Source of the DNA: Cladopsammia gracilis
Taxonomy: Eukaryota > Cnidaria > Anthozoa > Scleractinia > Dendrophylliidae
Direction of reading: 5' to 3'
NCBI GenBank assembly: GCA_022457155.1
Contig: JAJGOT010000344.1
Span: 722,001 to 786,000, forward strand
DNA: 64,000 nt
Positions 42,938 through 53,240 of the stretch are shown here, one piece after another. Below the pieces are notes generated by a model. That model worked only from the letters and a program-made list of their open reading frames with translations. It searched no databases and was not told the DNA's origin. Position numbers and translations under genes: made by a program. Position 1 is the first letter of the stretch, and each line of letters opens with the position of its first letter.

Positions 42938-43811
42938 AGTTAGAGTTTTGGGCTCGAAGAGAAAAGGACCGTTAGTTTTTTTCCTGCCAATTTATAGTCA
43001 ACCCGACTAATTAGATGCACTGTAATTGTTATTCAATAAAAATTTGGATTAAAAAAACAACAGTAAGAGATCAGATGTTTCCTCAAGGGTCAGTAGTTAT
43101 TCAATCGAGTGTTGTGATAGCTGGTGACAAATAAGAAATGGAAGCGGCAAGAGTCCATACTTCAGTTTGTGTTTGTAAGTGTATAGATTCTTATGCTTGC
43201 GGGTGTGCGAGTCAGTAAATAATCGAAAATAAATCCATCAATAAAGAATCAAGTTTTTTTATTTGGCACAGAAGTCTAAACAATTTCTCTATTGTTAACA
43301 GTTTGATTTTTTAGGTATCTACATCTCTTGTTAATCTTGATATGTATATCATTCCATGTCTTAGGCTTTTCACTGACTTCTGTAGCATAAACAAAACCCT
43401 ATGAAGAAATCAAAACAACCTAAATATTAGTATGGTTTGCATGATGCAAGGAAGTGGCCTCCAAGCACGTGGTTGAGATAAACTTAGTGGTTCCCAAAAA
43501 AACAAATGAGAGGGAGACTAATCAATAACTTGCACACAAAAAATACATAATCAAGACAATCCTGGCAAGCAGTTGTTTCTTTTTTCAATAGCGTGAAGAG
43601 AAGCAAAAAATTTGCTCTGGCTCATGCTCTGAGCTTTATACATGCACTTTCGCCCCCTCGGAAAGGAAATGACTACTTACGGCTAACAAAGTAATTTGAA
43701 ACTCGCGTTTTATAAGATCTAAACGCCTTCCGTCTAACATCTGTTGTCCAAAGTTGCCACTACAGTTGGAAGTAGCCAGCTCTTTTCTCGTAAACAGCAG
43801 TTCAACCAGCT
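42938..43811. other. no gene seen
   Basis: AT-rich sequence; likely 3' flank or intergenic. Confidence 0.3.
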
Positions 43812-44064
43812 TTATAGAGACAGGATATGCAGTTTGTCGCCTTGCTGGATGGCCTCTATGGTCTCGCCAATCAGGTGATGTGGGATGCCGTAACTCAACA
43901 GCAACTCGAGAGCCATGACTTCAGCAGTTCTGTCATCTGTAGACGTGCATTGTGGCTGAGGTGTCAACAAAGAATTAGGGCAAGCTTGCATTGATGAAAT
44001 TTGACAACTTTCACCAAGTGGAGGCTGATACACGACAGGTTCTGTTGCTGATTTGGAGCGGAGA
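43812..44064 (-). pseudogene. possible terminal exon, unknown gene
   Basis: A strong acceptor (TTCATTTATTTTAG) precedes 44064. The longest frame after it reads LRSKSATEPVVYQPPLGE through AEVMALELLLSYGIPHHLIG to TAA at 43812. Joined to the exon at 44401-44534 by the visible donor, this frame is out of phase by one or two bases, so either an unseen exon intervenes, another donor is used, or the copy is dead. Confidence 0.4.
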
Positions 44065-44400
44065 CTAAAATAAATGAAATGGAGACATTAATTGCTAGAC
44101 AAACCAGAAGGAAAAGTTCAATGAGACTGTGCTCAATGTAATATAGGAAAACAAACAATTATCTAAATATTCGTTGCTGTAACGAAAAACTTTTAAATGT
44201 TGCCTTGCCATCATGAATTGAAATTACTGCTGAAAGTTTAAGGCTAGTATGGAGCCATTCCTCTTTCTTTTGTTCACATAATCATCATTAGTTTGAGCGA
44301 GCGTGAAGCACAATCCCTCACGCTCAGTCTGAATTGTTAAATAAATGCAAACAAAGAAAAAGGGACATTTTCCTGTCTACATTTTTAAGAGTGTACCTAC

Positions 44401-44534
44401 CAGACAACTAAGTTCCACGTTTTCCTCTAGAGATGACAATCGTTTTTTAATCTCCTCCACACTGGAGCAGTCTAAAACTGCGTAGACATTTGAGATGAGA
44501 TAGCCACCAGGGTGTCCTGCATGCTCAGCAGAAC
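44401..44534 (-). pseudogene. possible internal exon, unknown gene
   Basis: Acceptor TCAATTCTTTCAACAG and donor CTG/GTAGGT are both canonical. The exon reads SAEHAGHPGGYLISNVYAVL, then EEIKKRLSSLEENVEL (a short amphipathic helix). Family not recognised. See the phase problem noted for 43812-44064. Confidence 0.4.
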
Positions 44535-45047
44535 CTGTTGAAAGAATTGATAGTGTGACGTTATAATCAGATAATTGATCAGTATCTTGCCCCAAATAAA
44601 CTGTACAAACTGTCTTCAGATAGTATTTGTCTTGCATTTTTCACAATTGAAAAGTATTGCAAATCACTTTATAGATTTTTCATTGTTCGATTTTAAAAAC
44701 TGACAGTGTAGCATACCTTCACACTTCTTAGATTAATCTGTATTAAGTGGTGTTAACAGGTTGTTGTTTAAAAATATATCAAACTCAGAATTAATCAATT
44801 AATCAATATTTTTAGTAGAATACAAATTTTTATAAAACGTTTTCTCTTCAAGAAATGTTTTTGGATCATTGTTTTCTTCGCCTTTTGAATAGTTTTAGCT
44901 GTGAGATTTTTACTTAGGAAATTTCGTTTTAAACCCGTGAATACGCGCAAGCGTAATGAACGGGTTATCGCTAACGGCGGCCAATTCACTCACTCGCTCG
45001 CTTGTTCCATCACTCAGATGTAAACTTTTTCCGCATATCTACGTTGA

Positions 45048-45290
45048 AATAACAAAATTTGACCATGGTAATTAGTCAAATCCTAGGCGGTGCAGTGTGT
45101 AAGCGATCAGTCAATAGAGCCGAAGGACGTGAGTTCGATTCTCGTTGGGACGAATTTTTTTATTTTTTGTTTGTTTGCATTCGACAAAAGTCGTTACATT
45201 TAAATTCCAAACAAACCCCGCAATATTGCGTTACCGCTCACTCGTTCCATCACTCAGCTGTAAACTTGTGACGTAGTGCTTTGTTACAAA
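45048..45290 (+). repeat. tRNA-derived SINE-like repeat, copy 1
   Basis: GAGTTCGATTCTC is a good B-box/T-arm (GTGAG TTCGATT CTCGT); it is followed at once by a T-run (TTTTTTTATTTTTTG), then CAATATTGCGTTACC. A tRNA body cannot be folded fully, so this is a tRNA-like head, not a tRNA gene. Confidence 0.45.
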
Positions 45291-45466
45291 TGCGTTTCGT
45301 AACTGAGAACAACGTGAATCACCGCGTGAATCCAGCGATAATAACTAATTTGCTGTAAACGAATATAAACATCAATAAGCTTAAAGATCTTTCGCATTTG
45401 GAGTCTTTAATGCAACATTAAAATCGATCTGAAAGGATTTTTCAACCGAGGCACGTGGACCTTACA

Positions 45467-45656
45467 ATAACAAAATTTAGTCTTATCTTAATGTGTGTGC
45501 TGCGATTGACAGTCGGAGGCCTGAGTTCAAGTCTCGCTCAGGGCATTTTTTCTTTTCTTTTTTCTTTGGACTGGACATAATGAAAGTGATGTACTTTTTT
45601 TGTGTGTTTGTCAAAAATCCTTACGTTTAATTTTAAAAAAATATATTGAACCATGT
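45467..45656 (+). repeat. tRNA-derived SINE-like repeat, copy 2
   Basis: Starts with the same AATAACAAAATTT phrase as copy 1, has a B-box-like GAGTTCAAGTCTC at about 45522-45534 followed by a long T-rich run, and ends near the CAATATTGCGTTACG repeat. Confidence 0.4.
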
Positions 45657-45720
45657 CAGTTTGAAAACAAGCTTTCCGCAATATTGCGTTACGCGTTTCT
45701 TATTCGCGGGTGGGCTCTTA
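45657..45720. repeat. 64-bp direct repeat, copy a
   Basis: CAGTTTGAAAACAAGC...GGCTCTTA; repeated at 46138-46201. The two copies flank a 417-bp segment copied from 48310-48727. Confidence 0.8.
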
Positions 45721-46141
45721 CTACCTTTTTGGGGTTTCTTTTGAAGTGATACACTTGCTTGCCATTCAAGCGTGAGCCCTCCATCCGAAGGAACACGTTT
45801 CTTTGCCATATATTACTGTAGAATCATGGCAAGGTCTTACATTTTGTTTAGGAACTTGTTGTCTTGGATGAGAAATGTTACATTTAGTAACTCCGAAAGC
45901 ATGTCCCTACATCTCCGTTTTGCATGTGAGCCTGAACTGGCTGAACCAGTTGAAGCAGCACTTCTTGATGATGCTTGTCTGTGTTTCGCTTGGGCTCTTC
46001 CATTTCTGGTCTAAGGCAGTCACTTTCAATTTTGTTTTCATTGCCGCAGAGAATGACATTTGGCTCTGTTGTCAAACCCAGGTGTGTTTATGATGTTCTC
46101 ATGTAGTGTAAGGTGTGGCGAAAGCTGATCCCATTGCCAGT
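45718..46141 (-). repeat. duplicated SWIM-gene patch, copy 1
   Basis: About 420 bp highly similar to 48310-48727 in the same orientation. It carries a piece of the SWIM-gene coding sequence (minus strand). This copy keeps eight bases (ATTGCCGC) near 46040 that the other lacks. Confidence 0.85.
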
Positions 46142-46201
46142 TTGAAAACAAGCTTACCAGAATATTGCGTTATGCGTTTCTTATTCGCGGGTTGGCTCTT
46201 A
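46138..46201. repeat. 64-bp direct repeat, copy b
   Basis: Second copy of 45657-45720; four or five substitutions. Confidence 0.8.
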
Positions 46202-46941
46202 GGAGCCTTTGATTCTAGATTGAGGAAGATTTTTTTTCTACATTTTCATACCACTGAACGTTGCTGCATAAAATCGTCCCATTGATTTTTTTATTTTTTT
46301 TTTCTAATTTGGCTTTAATCTTTAACATATTACTCCAAAACAGTGTAAAAAGACTGTACCAGGAGAATTATAAATATGTAAAATTAGATTTTAAATATAT
46401 ACAAATTTATACAATAATTAAAAAGAAAAAATATATAAAAAGAATAAACTTACAGTGTTCATTGCCGCTACATGATTAAAATTGGTCTGATCGGCTTTTA
46501 GAGCATTATACTCCTTCAGCAATTTGTGGTCATTTTTTGAGGCAGAACGTTGTACCTGCAGGTTGGTAAGTTTAATTACCGACTCGTTTTCTTTATCTCG
46601 TTCTATTCTTGTTTTTCTTGGAGTACTGAAGTGTGAAGCTTCTAATTTCCATCTTGATGAATTGAAATAAATATCAGACTGACTATTTATAGAAAACTAA
46701 CAAATCAGTGCAATAGAATTTTCTGTCCCCGTGTTTCTATCTTTGAAATGTTAAAAATGTATTCTACAATGCCTTAGAAACAATTTTTATAGCCTTCTTT
46801 CTTTGAACTATAACAAGAGTTTAGGAATTTTTTTCCATTGTTTTATTAGCACGATCCATGCAATGACCATTATCTTGATTTGTCGATATTTGTTGTTTAT
46901 CAGTCCAGCCACTTATGTTGGAAGCAGAAAGTTATTCTGTG
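46202..46941. other. no gene seen
   Basis: AT-rich; TA-rich near 46370-46450. Confidence 0.3.
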
Positions 46942-47074
46942 CTAAAAATCACTTCTAAACATTTCCGAGTATATTTCTTTCTTGAGGACACTTTTTGCTG
47001 TCATTGTTAGCTTACCTCGGAAATTTGTCTCATGTCTGGAAGGTAACCCATATAATCTCCCATGTGCCTCACAA

Positions 47075-47277
47075 GTCATCATAGTCTTCTTCCTCATCAT
47101 CTTTTTCAGCATCCACCAAATCATCAGTCTGCTGGAGTGCTGCCACTGCATTTCCCGCATTGTCTGTGTTGGTGATGTCTTCCTTTTCAGACACATTCTC
47201 AGGCTAGCCGATTCCTTCCTGACCAGTTTGTTCAATGGGATGTCATCTTCTGGGTCTTTCGATTCTTGTTCCGACAT
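47075..47277 (-). pseudogene. acidic C-terminal exon relic
   Basis: After an acceptor-like ATCATTTTAG, ATG at 47277 opens MSEQESKDPEDDIPLNKLVR; a frameshift near 47215 then gives a strongly acidic end (DAEKDDEEEDYDDL) and TGA near 47075. Acidic tails of this kind end several element proteins. No function assigned. Confidence 0.35.
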
Positions 47278-47544
47278 TGTATTGCCTAAAATGATTTGGG
47301 TAACTCAAATTAAAACGTTTCTATTTGTATCTATGGTTTATTAAACAATCAAAAAGGAAACATCGCTTTTCAAGACTGCATCAATCATTCTTTTAGACAT
47401 CTCTTCAGGAACAGTGGCATGATGCAGAAGGAAAGTTAAACTGTTGTTTGTAAACTGCTTTCCTCTGTTAACTGTGTTACTGTGTTGGTTCAGAGAACTC
47501 TGAACTACTTTCACTGGCAACACAGTGGACTGTTTTGTCTGAAC

Positions 47545-48110
47545 TATGGGCTTCAGAGGTTGCAAACATCTTGTAGGAGTTGGTTTGGGCTGAGAATCCT
47601 GTTGGACTTTAGTCTGCTGATGAGGTTGCAAACAGCTTGCAGGGGTTGGTGTGGGCTGATTTGGGCTGTTGAGGAGGTTGCAGACAGCTTTCAGGGGTGG
47701 GTTAGGGCTGAGAATCATGCAGGACTTAGGGATGCCTAGAAGGTTGCAAACAGCTTGCAGGGGTGGGTTTGGGCTGAGAACCCTGCTGGACTATGAGATG
47801 CCTAGAAGGTTGCAAAGAGTGTGCAGGGGTGGGTTGGGTTTAAGTATCCTGCTGCAAACAGCTGGCAGGGGTTGGTTTGGCATGAGAATCTTGCAGGACT
47901 TTGGGCTGTTGAGGAGGTTGCCGACAGCTTGCAGGGTTGAGTTGGGGCTGAAAATCTTGCAGAACTTTGGACTGCCTAGAAGGTTGAAAACAGGTTGCAG
48001 GGGTTGGTTTGGGCTGAGAACCCTGCTGGACTATGGGTTGCCTAGAAGGTTGCAAACAGTGTGTAGGGGTGGGTTTGGGTTGAGAATCCTGCTTGACTTT
48101 AGGCTGCTGA
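47545..48110 (-). repeat. 66-bp minisatellite (about 9 units)
   Basis: Units begin about every 66 bp (near 47573, 47639, 47690, 47756, 47822, 47865, 47931, 47997, 48063); two are shortened. Each encodes 22 residues on the minus strand, so the array grew in coding sequence. Confidence 0.85.
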
Positions 48111-48309
48111 ATAGACTGTCATGTGTTTGCAAATGTAGCCTGGTATTGTGAGTAAGGTGATGTAGATGTTGGAATATGTACCCCATGTCCTTCGCATCAT
48201 TGCTGCTTCAGAGCCAAGGTGTCCTCTATACTTGTGCTTCCTTTTCATTGGTTTTGGCAGCTATTTGAATGAACGTCTGAACCTCTTCTCATTGACAATG
48301 ACATCAGTT

Positions 48310-48727
48310 TTACTACCTTTTGGGGGTTTCTTTTGAAGTGAACCACTTGTTTGCCATTCAAGCGTGAGCCCTCCATCCGAAGGAACATGTTTCTTTGCCA
48401 TATATTACTGTAGAATCATGGCAAGGTCTTACATTTTGTTTAGGAACTTGTTGTCTTGGATGAGAAATGTTACATTAAGTAACTCCGAAAGCATGTCCCT
48501 ACATCTCTATTTTGCCTGTGAGCCTGAACTGGCTAAACCAGTTGAAGCAGCACTTCTTGATGGTGCTTGTCTGTGTTTCGCTTGGGCTCTTCCATTTCTG
48601 GTCTAAGGCAGTCACTTTCAATTTTGTTTTCAGAGAATGACATTTTGCTTTATGTTGTCAAATCCAGGTGTGTTTATGATGTTCTCATCTAGTGTAAGGC
48701 GTGGCAAAAGCTGATCCCATTGCCAGT
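48310..48727 (-). repeat. duplicated SWIM-gene patch, source copy
   Basis: Lies in its native context, continuous with the SWIM finger on one side and the repeat array on the other, so it is the source of 45718-46141. Confidence 0.8.
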
Positions 48728-49219
48728 CAGGGAATTGTCGGAACACAGCAAAGAAGTGCTTGCATGGCAATCGGGTTTGCTGCCAAAAAGGACACTGGCA
48801 AGCAGGTTGGACTTGACTTTCCCTAAAGGTTAACTCTTAGTACCATTTCTCTCTTGGCATTCTGATTTGGAACTTTCCTGCAGAGAGCATCTTTATATCT
48901 TTCAGGGGAATATCTTCTGCTAATGTTATGCTTGATCGGCAGTGGCTAACAACTTTTTTGGTCCATTCTACAAAAAATTCGCATGTAACATGACTTTGTT
49001 TTGTAGCGAAAAGCGACTGATACTCAGTGAACGGAAGTCGAAAACACAAAACTGGGAGTCTGGTGACGAGTCCCTTCTGTTCTGTCCGCCATTTTGAGTT
49101 CCAGATGCACATCACCTGGACACATTGCTCTTCTGGAGATTGTAGCGCTAGCTTACTTAAAGAGAAAACAGAAAAAATACAGTCAAAATACTCAGCGCAT
49201 TCTGCTTATTATTTGGGAA

Positions 49220-50370
49220 TGACTTCCATTAATCGGGAACGGATGGCGTTATTAGCAATTTCTGGGTCAAAAAGGAAGTAATTACAACCTTGAATGTCAA
49301 CTCCATAACTGTTTTGTTTGACCTTTGAAAGGAATAATGGCAGAGCTAGGCATTCAGCCTTATTACAGACAGGATTGCTGGTGTCCCCACAAATGTCTCC
49401 ATTAACCAGGAACCTTCAACATACTCTTCCACTGTAACACTCATCAGAGTCAAGCTTACCCAAAAAATCTTGTTATATCTTAATGTTTCACCAAACAACA
49501 CAAGGTTATTACTAGTTTGCAATTCTTGCCTTAAGTGTGCTGCAAAATTTCTTGCAAGGTAGTGCATTTGCACTGCTTTCTTGGTGTGTTCCACTCCTTG
49601 ACCTGTTGCCAGTGGATTTCACTGACTGATTTTGGCAAATACTTTGCGTTGCTCGTCGCCTTGTAAGCTTCACGGAAATCTCCTGTACCAAAAGGTTCTT
49701 TTTGAATAGAGAAATCAACAGAATGTGGTATCCTGGACTATGACATTTGCTGTAAACCAAAGGAATAAATATTGACATTGTCGAATTATTTCTTTGCCTA
49801 GTTTAAGCATTTCAACAAGGAAAGACTCGTCGGGGTGAACTTGCTTGGACTTGGTGCAGATTACGTAGGCTGTGATCTGTTTTGTGTGTAATTTCCCACC
49901 CCCGAAAATCTCCTTTTCACTGGAGGCGACTTAACAGTTGGGGGCTCGAGTCGCTTCACTATAAACTTCATCAGCTTCGCCAGTTGCAACTTGTTCGACA
50001 AAACGCACATGAATTACTTTAGTGTTCGGGATCTGCTTCATGGAGCTGCAAGATGGTCCCTGTTCGCCTGCCACTATGTCGCAGATCATTGTATTGTCCA
50101 CTGCGAAGTGTTTTTGACAGGCATTTCAAATGTTTTCAATCGTGAACTCCTCATATTCGTAGGGCACAAACACCCTTGCACCAATTCTTGAATATTTTTG
50201 TACTTTACCTGATACTTCTGCGCTCAGTCGCTGCACAACTGAAGTGTTGTTGTGATTCCATGCACCAGCGGTATCCTTTTTCTACCCCTTTCCCATCCAA
50301 TCTTTTCCCTTTCATTTTCGCCTTAAAATTTCTCCATTCTGCCATCTTACATGAACTCATCTCAGTTAGG
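49220..50370 (-). pseudogene. alpha-type protein kinase gene, broken
   Basis: N-terminal region (50170-49850): RIGARVFVPYEYEEFTIENI, CQKHF, ICDIVAGEQGPSC, KVIHVRF. Then SFLVEMLKLGKEI and, near 49690-49720, FSIQKEPFGTGDFREAYKAT, the glycine-rich nucleotide loop of alpha-kinases. 49346-49594: EHTKKAVQMHYLARNFAAHL, VTVEEYVEG. Last block near 49253-49310: YGVDIQGCNYFLFDPEIA, with the catalytic Asp and the N/D-x-x-x-DP metal site. Frame changes near 50260, 49745, 49580 and 49420 and a stop at about 50098 inactivate it. Alpha-kinases phosphorylate Ser/Thr, often in helices. Large alpha-kinase families occur in corals. Confidence 0.7.
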
Positions 50371-50384
50371 CTCGTAGAAATTTT

Positions 50385-50660
50385 CATTTTGCTTTTGCTT
50401 TTCTTTTAATTTCATTTGATATTGTTTTTGGTAGTTGTTTTCATTTCAGTTTCAATTTACTTATATTTCATTTTATATACAACTGCTTTTAGTTTCGCTT
50501 CATTTTCATTTTACTTTGTTTTGGCTTTCATTTTCATTTTCATTTTGTTTTATTTTTACTTTGATCTTCAATGCCTTTTACTTTTGATTTAAAAACCATT
50601 TCACTTTTAATCATGTTTTTTAATTAATTTTTGTTCGATTTTTCAAGTTTTGTTTGTAAA
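50385..50660. repeat. low-complexity (CATTTT)-type tract
   Basis: Repeated CATTTT, CTTTTGCTTTT and similar T-rich units; no coding value. Confidence 0.7.
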
Positions 50661-51243
50661 TTTGAGGCAAATTTAGAATAATAGCCGTAGGCCACCATAG
50701 TCATGTGCTCGTTTCCGTATTAGCAAGTTTGAATTTGTGTTGTTCAGCAAGCTTCTTCTGAGTAAGCAGGATCTCTTCCTTTAAAGACTGAAGTTGGTCT
50801 TTAAGATTACAGGCTGTCAAAAAGGTTTCCTCGACATACACAAGCTGCTCCTTTGCCCATGCTTTTAAATTTCGTGCTTGTATATTTAAAACTTGAACAT
50901 GCTTAACAACAATGATACTGTAACTGCAAATGGTTGTTTAATCAGGACTTCTCAAAGTATGAAATTGGAGAGAATTCATTCTGAACTGTGAGCCATGAAC
51001 ACATGTAAACTTGACTTTGAACGCCAGATAACGAACATTATTTTGGGTTACAATTCTTAACAAACAAATTTTTCACGACAAAATGACAAACAAAATAGAC
51101 TTACAGATTATTGTCACATGAGTAGAAAAGGTGGAAAACAAAACCATACGAGCAATTCCTGCTGAATCAAAGAGAACTATGAACTTTCGCAATTCCACCG
51201 CACAAGAGCGAGAGAAATAGTTCAGAGACCTTCGGAAAGCAAA
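50661..51243. other. no gene seen
   Basis: Nothing supported; could contain the promoter of the 51244 ORF relic. Confidence 0.3.
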
Positions 51244-51964
51244 ATGTCACTTCCAATGTTTTCTCGCATTCCGATGTGCTGCTTCAGAGTTTTCAATAGT
51301 ACCTTTATGAAATCGGCTAAGAGGTCTAGTCGTAGTTTCTGGTACTTTGAGAAGAAATCTCAATACAACAATAAAGATGAACATTCTTGGCACTTGGATT
51401 CTAGCAGACATGTGTTTTGGGGAACTCTGGCCGCGTTTACTGCGGTTTTGACAATGATGAAAAATGGAGCATTCTGCGCAAATGATGACATTAACGAAAA
51501 AAGGAGTGCTACTATCTGCTACAGAATAAGAGACTGACTCGCTCTGTTATTAGGAAAGAAAGCATAGTGGAAGAAACCTCTGATTGTGGTTTAAGAAAGT
51601 CGTTGTAGGAACTTGGCATAAGTGATAATATGAACTACCTGGCAAACGGATCATTGTTGTCGTTATTCGACCTGATGGAATTCATCGTACTGAATCTCTG
51701 CTGTGATGGCTTCTTTCAGACCATGGCCGAACAAATCATGATGTCAGCGTAAAAAGTTGTCTGTCACATAACGCAAGCAATACGAGTGTGATTTTAGAGT
51801 CGATGGATTCGGAATGGGATCGCAAATGTGCCCGTGTCCTCCTTGGATTAATTAGATCAAACTCTCAACTAGAAAGTCTCGGTTTAGATGCAAACAGTGT
51901 TCATAATGCTACTAAAACAATAGTGAGCGGAGCTGGTATAGCTTTGTGGAAGCTTTTCGGCTAA
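51244..51964 (+). pseudogene. decayed ORF with one membrane segment
   Basis: 97 codons open from ATG 51244: a basic, Ser/Arg-rich N terminus that could be a mitochondrial presequence (FMKSAKRSSRSFWYFEKKSQ), then FWGTLAAFTAVLTMM, a likely membrane helix, and a charged segment. After a TGA at 51535 the sense continues in other frames: RLTRSVIRKESIVEET, NYLANGSLLSLFDLM, and after 51780 SVILESMDSEWDRKCARVLL to AGIALWKLFG and TAA at 51964. AATAAA lies near 52150. No introns are visible, so it may be a retrocopy. Protein not identified. Confidence 0.45.
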
Positions 51965-52139
51965 GTCATGATCAACATTTATGTAATGTGTATTTAATTG
52001 GTGGGCAATAGTTGCCTTGTCAGTATCAGATTTATTTTTATATTGTAGTTTAGTTATTTTTGATTGTGAGTTTACTTTTTTTCCTGTTAATTATCATGCC
52101 AATCAACTTCCACGTTGTTTTTATGTCAATTCTAATGAA

Positions 52140-52690
52140 CAGTGATTTAAATAAACATATACAGGCAAAAACTAACGACAAAAGAGTCTGGCGTTTCGGC
52201 GACATCTTGGTGCCATTGTCAAAGGAGAAACTAAATTAAATATGCGATCTCAAGAGTAACTAAGAGTCCAGAGTCATTAACTTGCATAAGTTAGACAAAG
52301 ACCTTAGCACGAATTGAGTCTGATTGTACATTTAAACATGGTCGTAATTGTTTAATGAGTAACAACTCATTAACGAGACAATCAAACTTGTTCTGGCATT
52401 TTTTCAAACATCAAAACAATTGTGAAAGTCATCTGGAATCCTTCCTTCGTGTCTATCATAGTGTTTGTGTACTGACAAGGTCTTGCTTCTATGTCCATCA
52501 ACGCGTATGAACAGATGGCCACGGGTGCATCCAATATAACCAGCGTTGCACTGGTCACACTTGAAGTTATACACAATACATTGTTGATCAATGAGCTGAG
52601 GCTTTGGTTCGCTTGTAGGGAACTCCCAGGCAATCTTGCGGCTCGTAAAAAAAAGATCTCAGTGTGAAGCTCCAGACTATTGTTCAAACA
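52140..52690 (-). pseudogene. Penelope-like element 3' end with GIY-YIG-type domain
   Basis: Minus strand from about 52610: LIDQQCIVYNFKCDQC, NAGYIGCTRGHLFIRVDGHR, then KTLSVHKHYDRH and a stop near 52400. C-x-x-C followed by A-G-Y-I-G-x-T-R is the GIY-YIG endonuclease start at the C terminus of Penelope-like retroelements. Downstream (52180-52215) lies CCAAGATGTCGCCGAAACGCC, a phrase typical of their terminal region. No reverse-transcriptase core is left in this copy. Confidence 0.6.
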
Positions 52691-52722
52691 GTGTTTAGGA
52701 GCCGCAAGATTGCCCGGGAGTT
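52621..52722. repeat. 24-bp inverted repeat at an element junction
   Basis: AACTCCCAGGCAATCTTGCGGC at 52621 is inverted at 52699-52722 with one mismatch; 54 bp lie between. It marks the border of the Penelope-like and LINE fragments. Confidence 0.7.
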
Positions 52723-52749
52723 TCGGAGCATGTTTAGGAGATATTTTCT

Positions 52750-53240
52750 GAAGTGTATCAACTACGTTATTAATGCTTTCGTTAACATCATTGCTGATAA
52801 GGCTATGAAAATCTACGTCCCCGATACCGTTTTGAAATAGGTTACTATCGAAATTAGTTTCATTTACTACAGGGAGTTAGTTTGCCACTGTACAAAATAC
52901 AAGATGATGATCTGAAATGTCTGTTAAACATATTCCCGCTCGTAGTATTTTTTGTGGTGTATTTGTGTAAACATGGTCTATTAAGGTAGAGGTGTGGCTA
53001 ATGACACGAGTAGCCTTGGTGATTAGAGGCACAAAGCCTTGATTGAGCAGCACGTCAAGATACTATGAGAAGAATATCTTGTAGCATTGATAAATTTTTA
53101 GATAGACTGTGCCTGTTGAGATGCATCATAGAAAATCTGTGTCGTTTCATTGCCTTTTCAAAGATATTACCAGTTGGCTTAATGGTGTAATATTTGGATT
53201 CTATATGATTCTCGTATGGATTCTCGTGCAAGTCATTTTC
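52750..53240 (-). pseudogene. LINE (CR1/L2-like) endonuclease fragment
   Basis: Near 53200 the minus strand reads TIKPTGNIFEKAMKRHRFSM and then HLNRHSLSKNL, like the opening F-x-x-x-H-L-N-I-R-S-L of CR1/L2 endonucleases. After a frameshift near 53060: YLDVLLNQGFVPLITKATR, TLIDHVYTN and DISDHHLVFC, the C-terminal half of an APE-type nuclease with the S-D-H motif. The middle of the domain and the whole reverse transcriptase are missing. The ORF 53055-53537 joins it to an unrelated upstream part. Confidence 0.6.

Larger units (their letters stand above)
47341..49160 (-). pseudogene. SWIM zinc-finger protein with 22-residue repeats
   Basis: Order on the minus strand: 48837-49115 RTEQKGLVTRLPV ... 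FFVEWTKKVVSHC; an in-frame TAA at 48839; then QPACQCPFWQQTRLPCKHFF, a SWIM finger (C-x-C-x8-C-x-H), and FRQFPDWQWDQLL. A helical part follows (RRCRDMLSELLNVTFLIQDN near 48480), then a basic PKPMKRKHKYRG, then nine 66-bp units coding a Pro/Gln-rich 22-mer of the type KPTPASCLQPSRQPIVQQGS. It ends in EEMSKRMIDAVLKSDVSFLI. SWIM fingers bind DNA or protein and occur in MULE-type transposases. Multiple stops and frameshifts: dead copy. Confidence 0.6.

Noticed and set aside
45085..45160. tRNA gene
   Set aside because: Only the T-arm/B box is convincing; no acceptor, D-arm or anticodon arm fold, so I call it a SINE-like head.
47545..48110. CRISPR-like repeat array
   Set aside because: 66-bp contiguous coding units without spacers in eukaryotic DNA; a minisatellite.
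47482..48151. Plus-strand ORFs through the 66-bp array
   Set aside because: A 66-bp unit (multiple of three) keeps every frame open; homology and neighbours point to the minus strand.
50205..50387. First exon with a GTAAAG donor at 50208
   Set aside because: The next coding block starts only about 22 bp later and continues in one frame without splicing, so the donor is probably not real.
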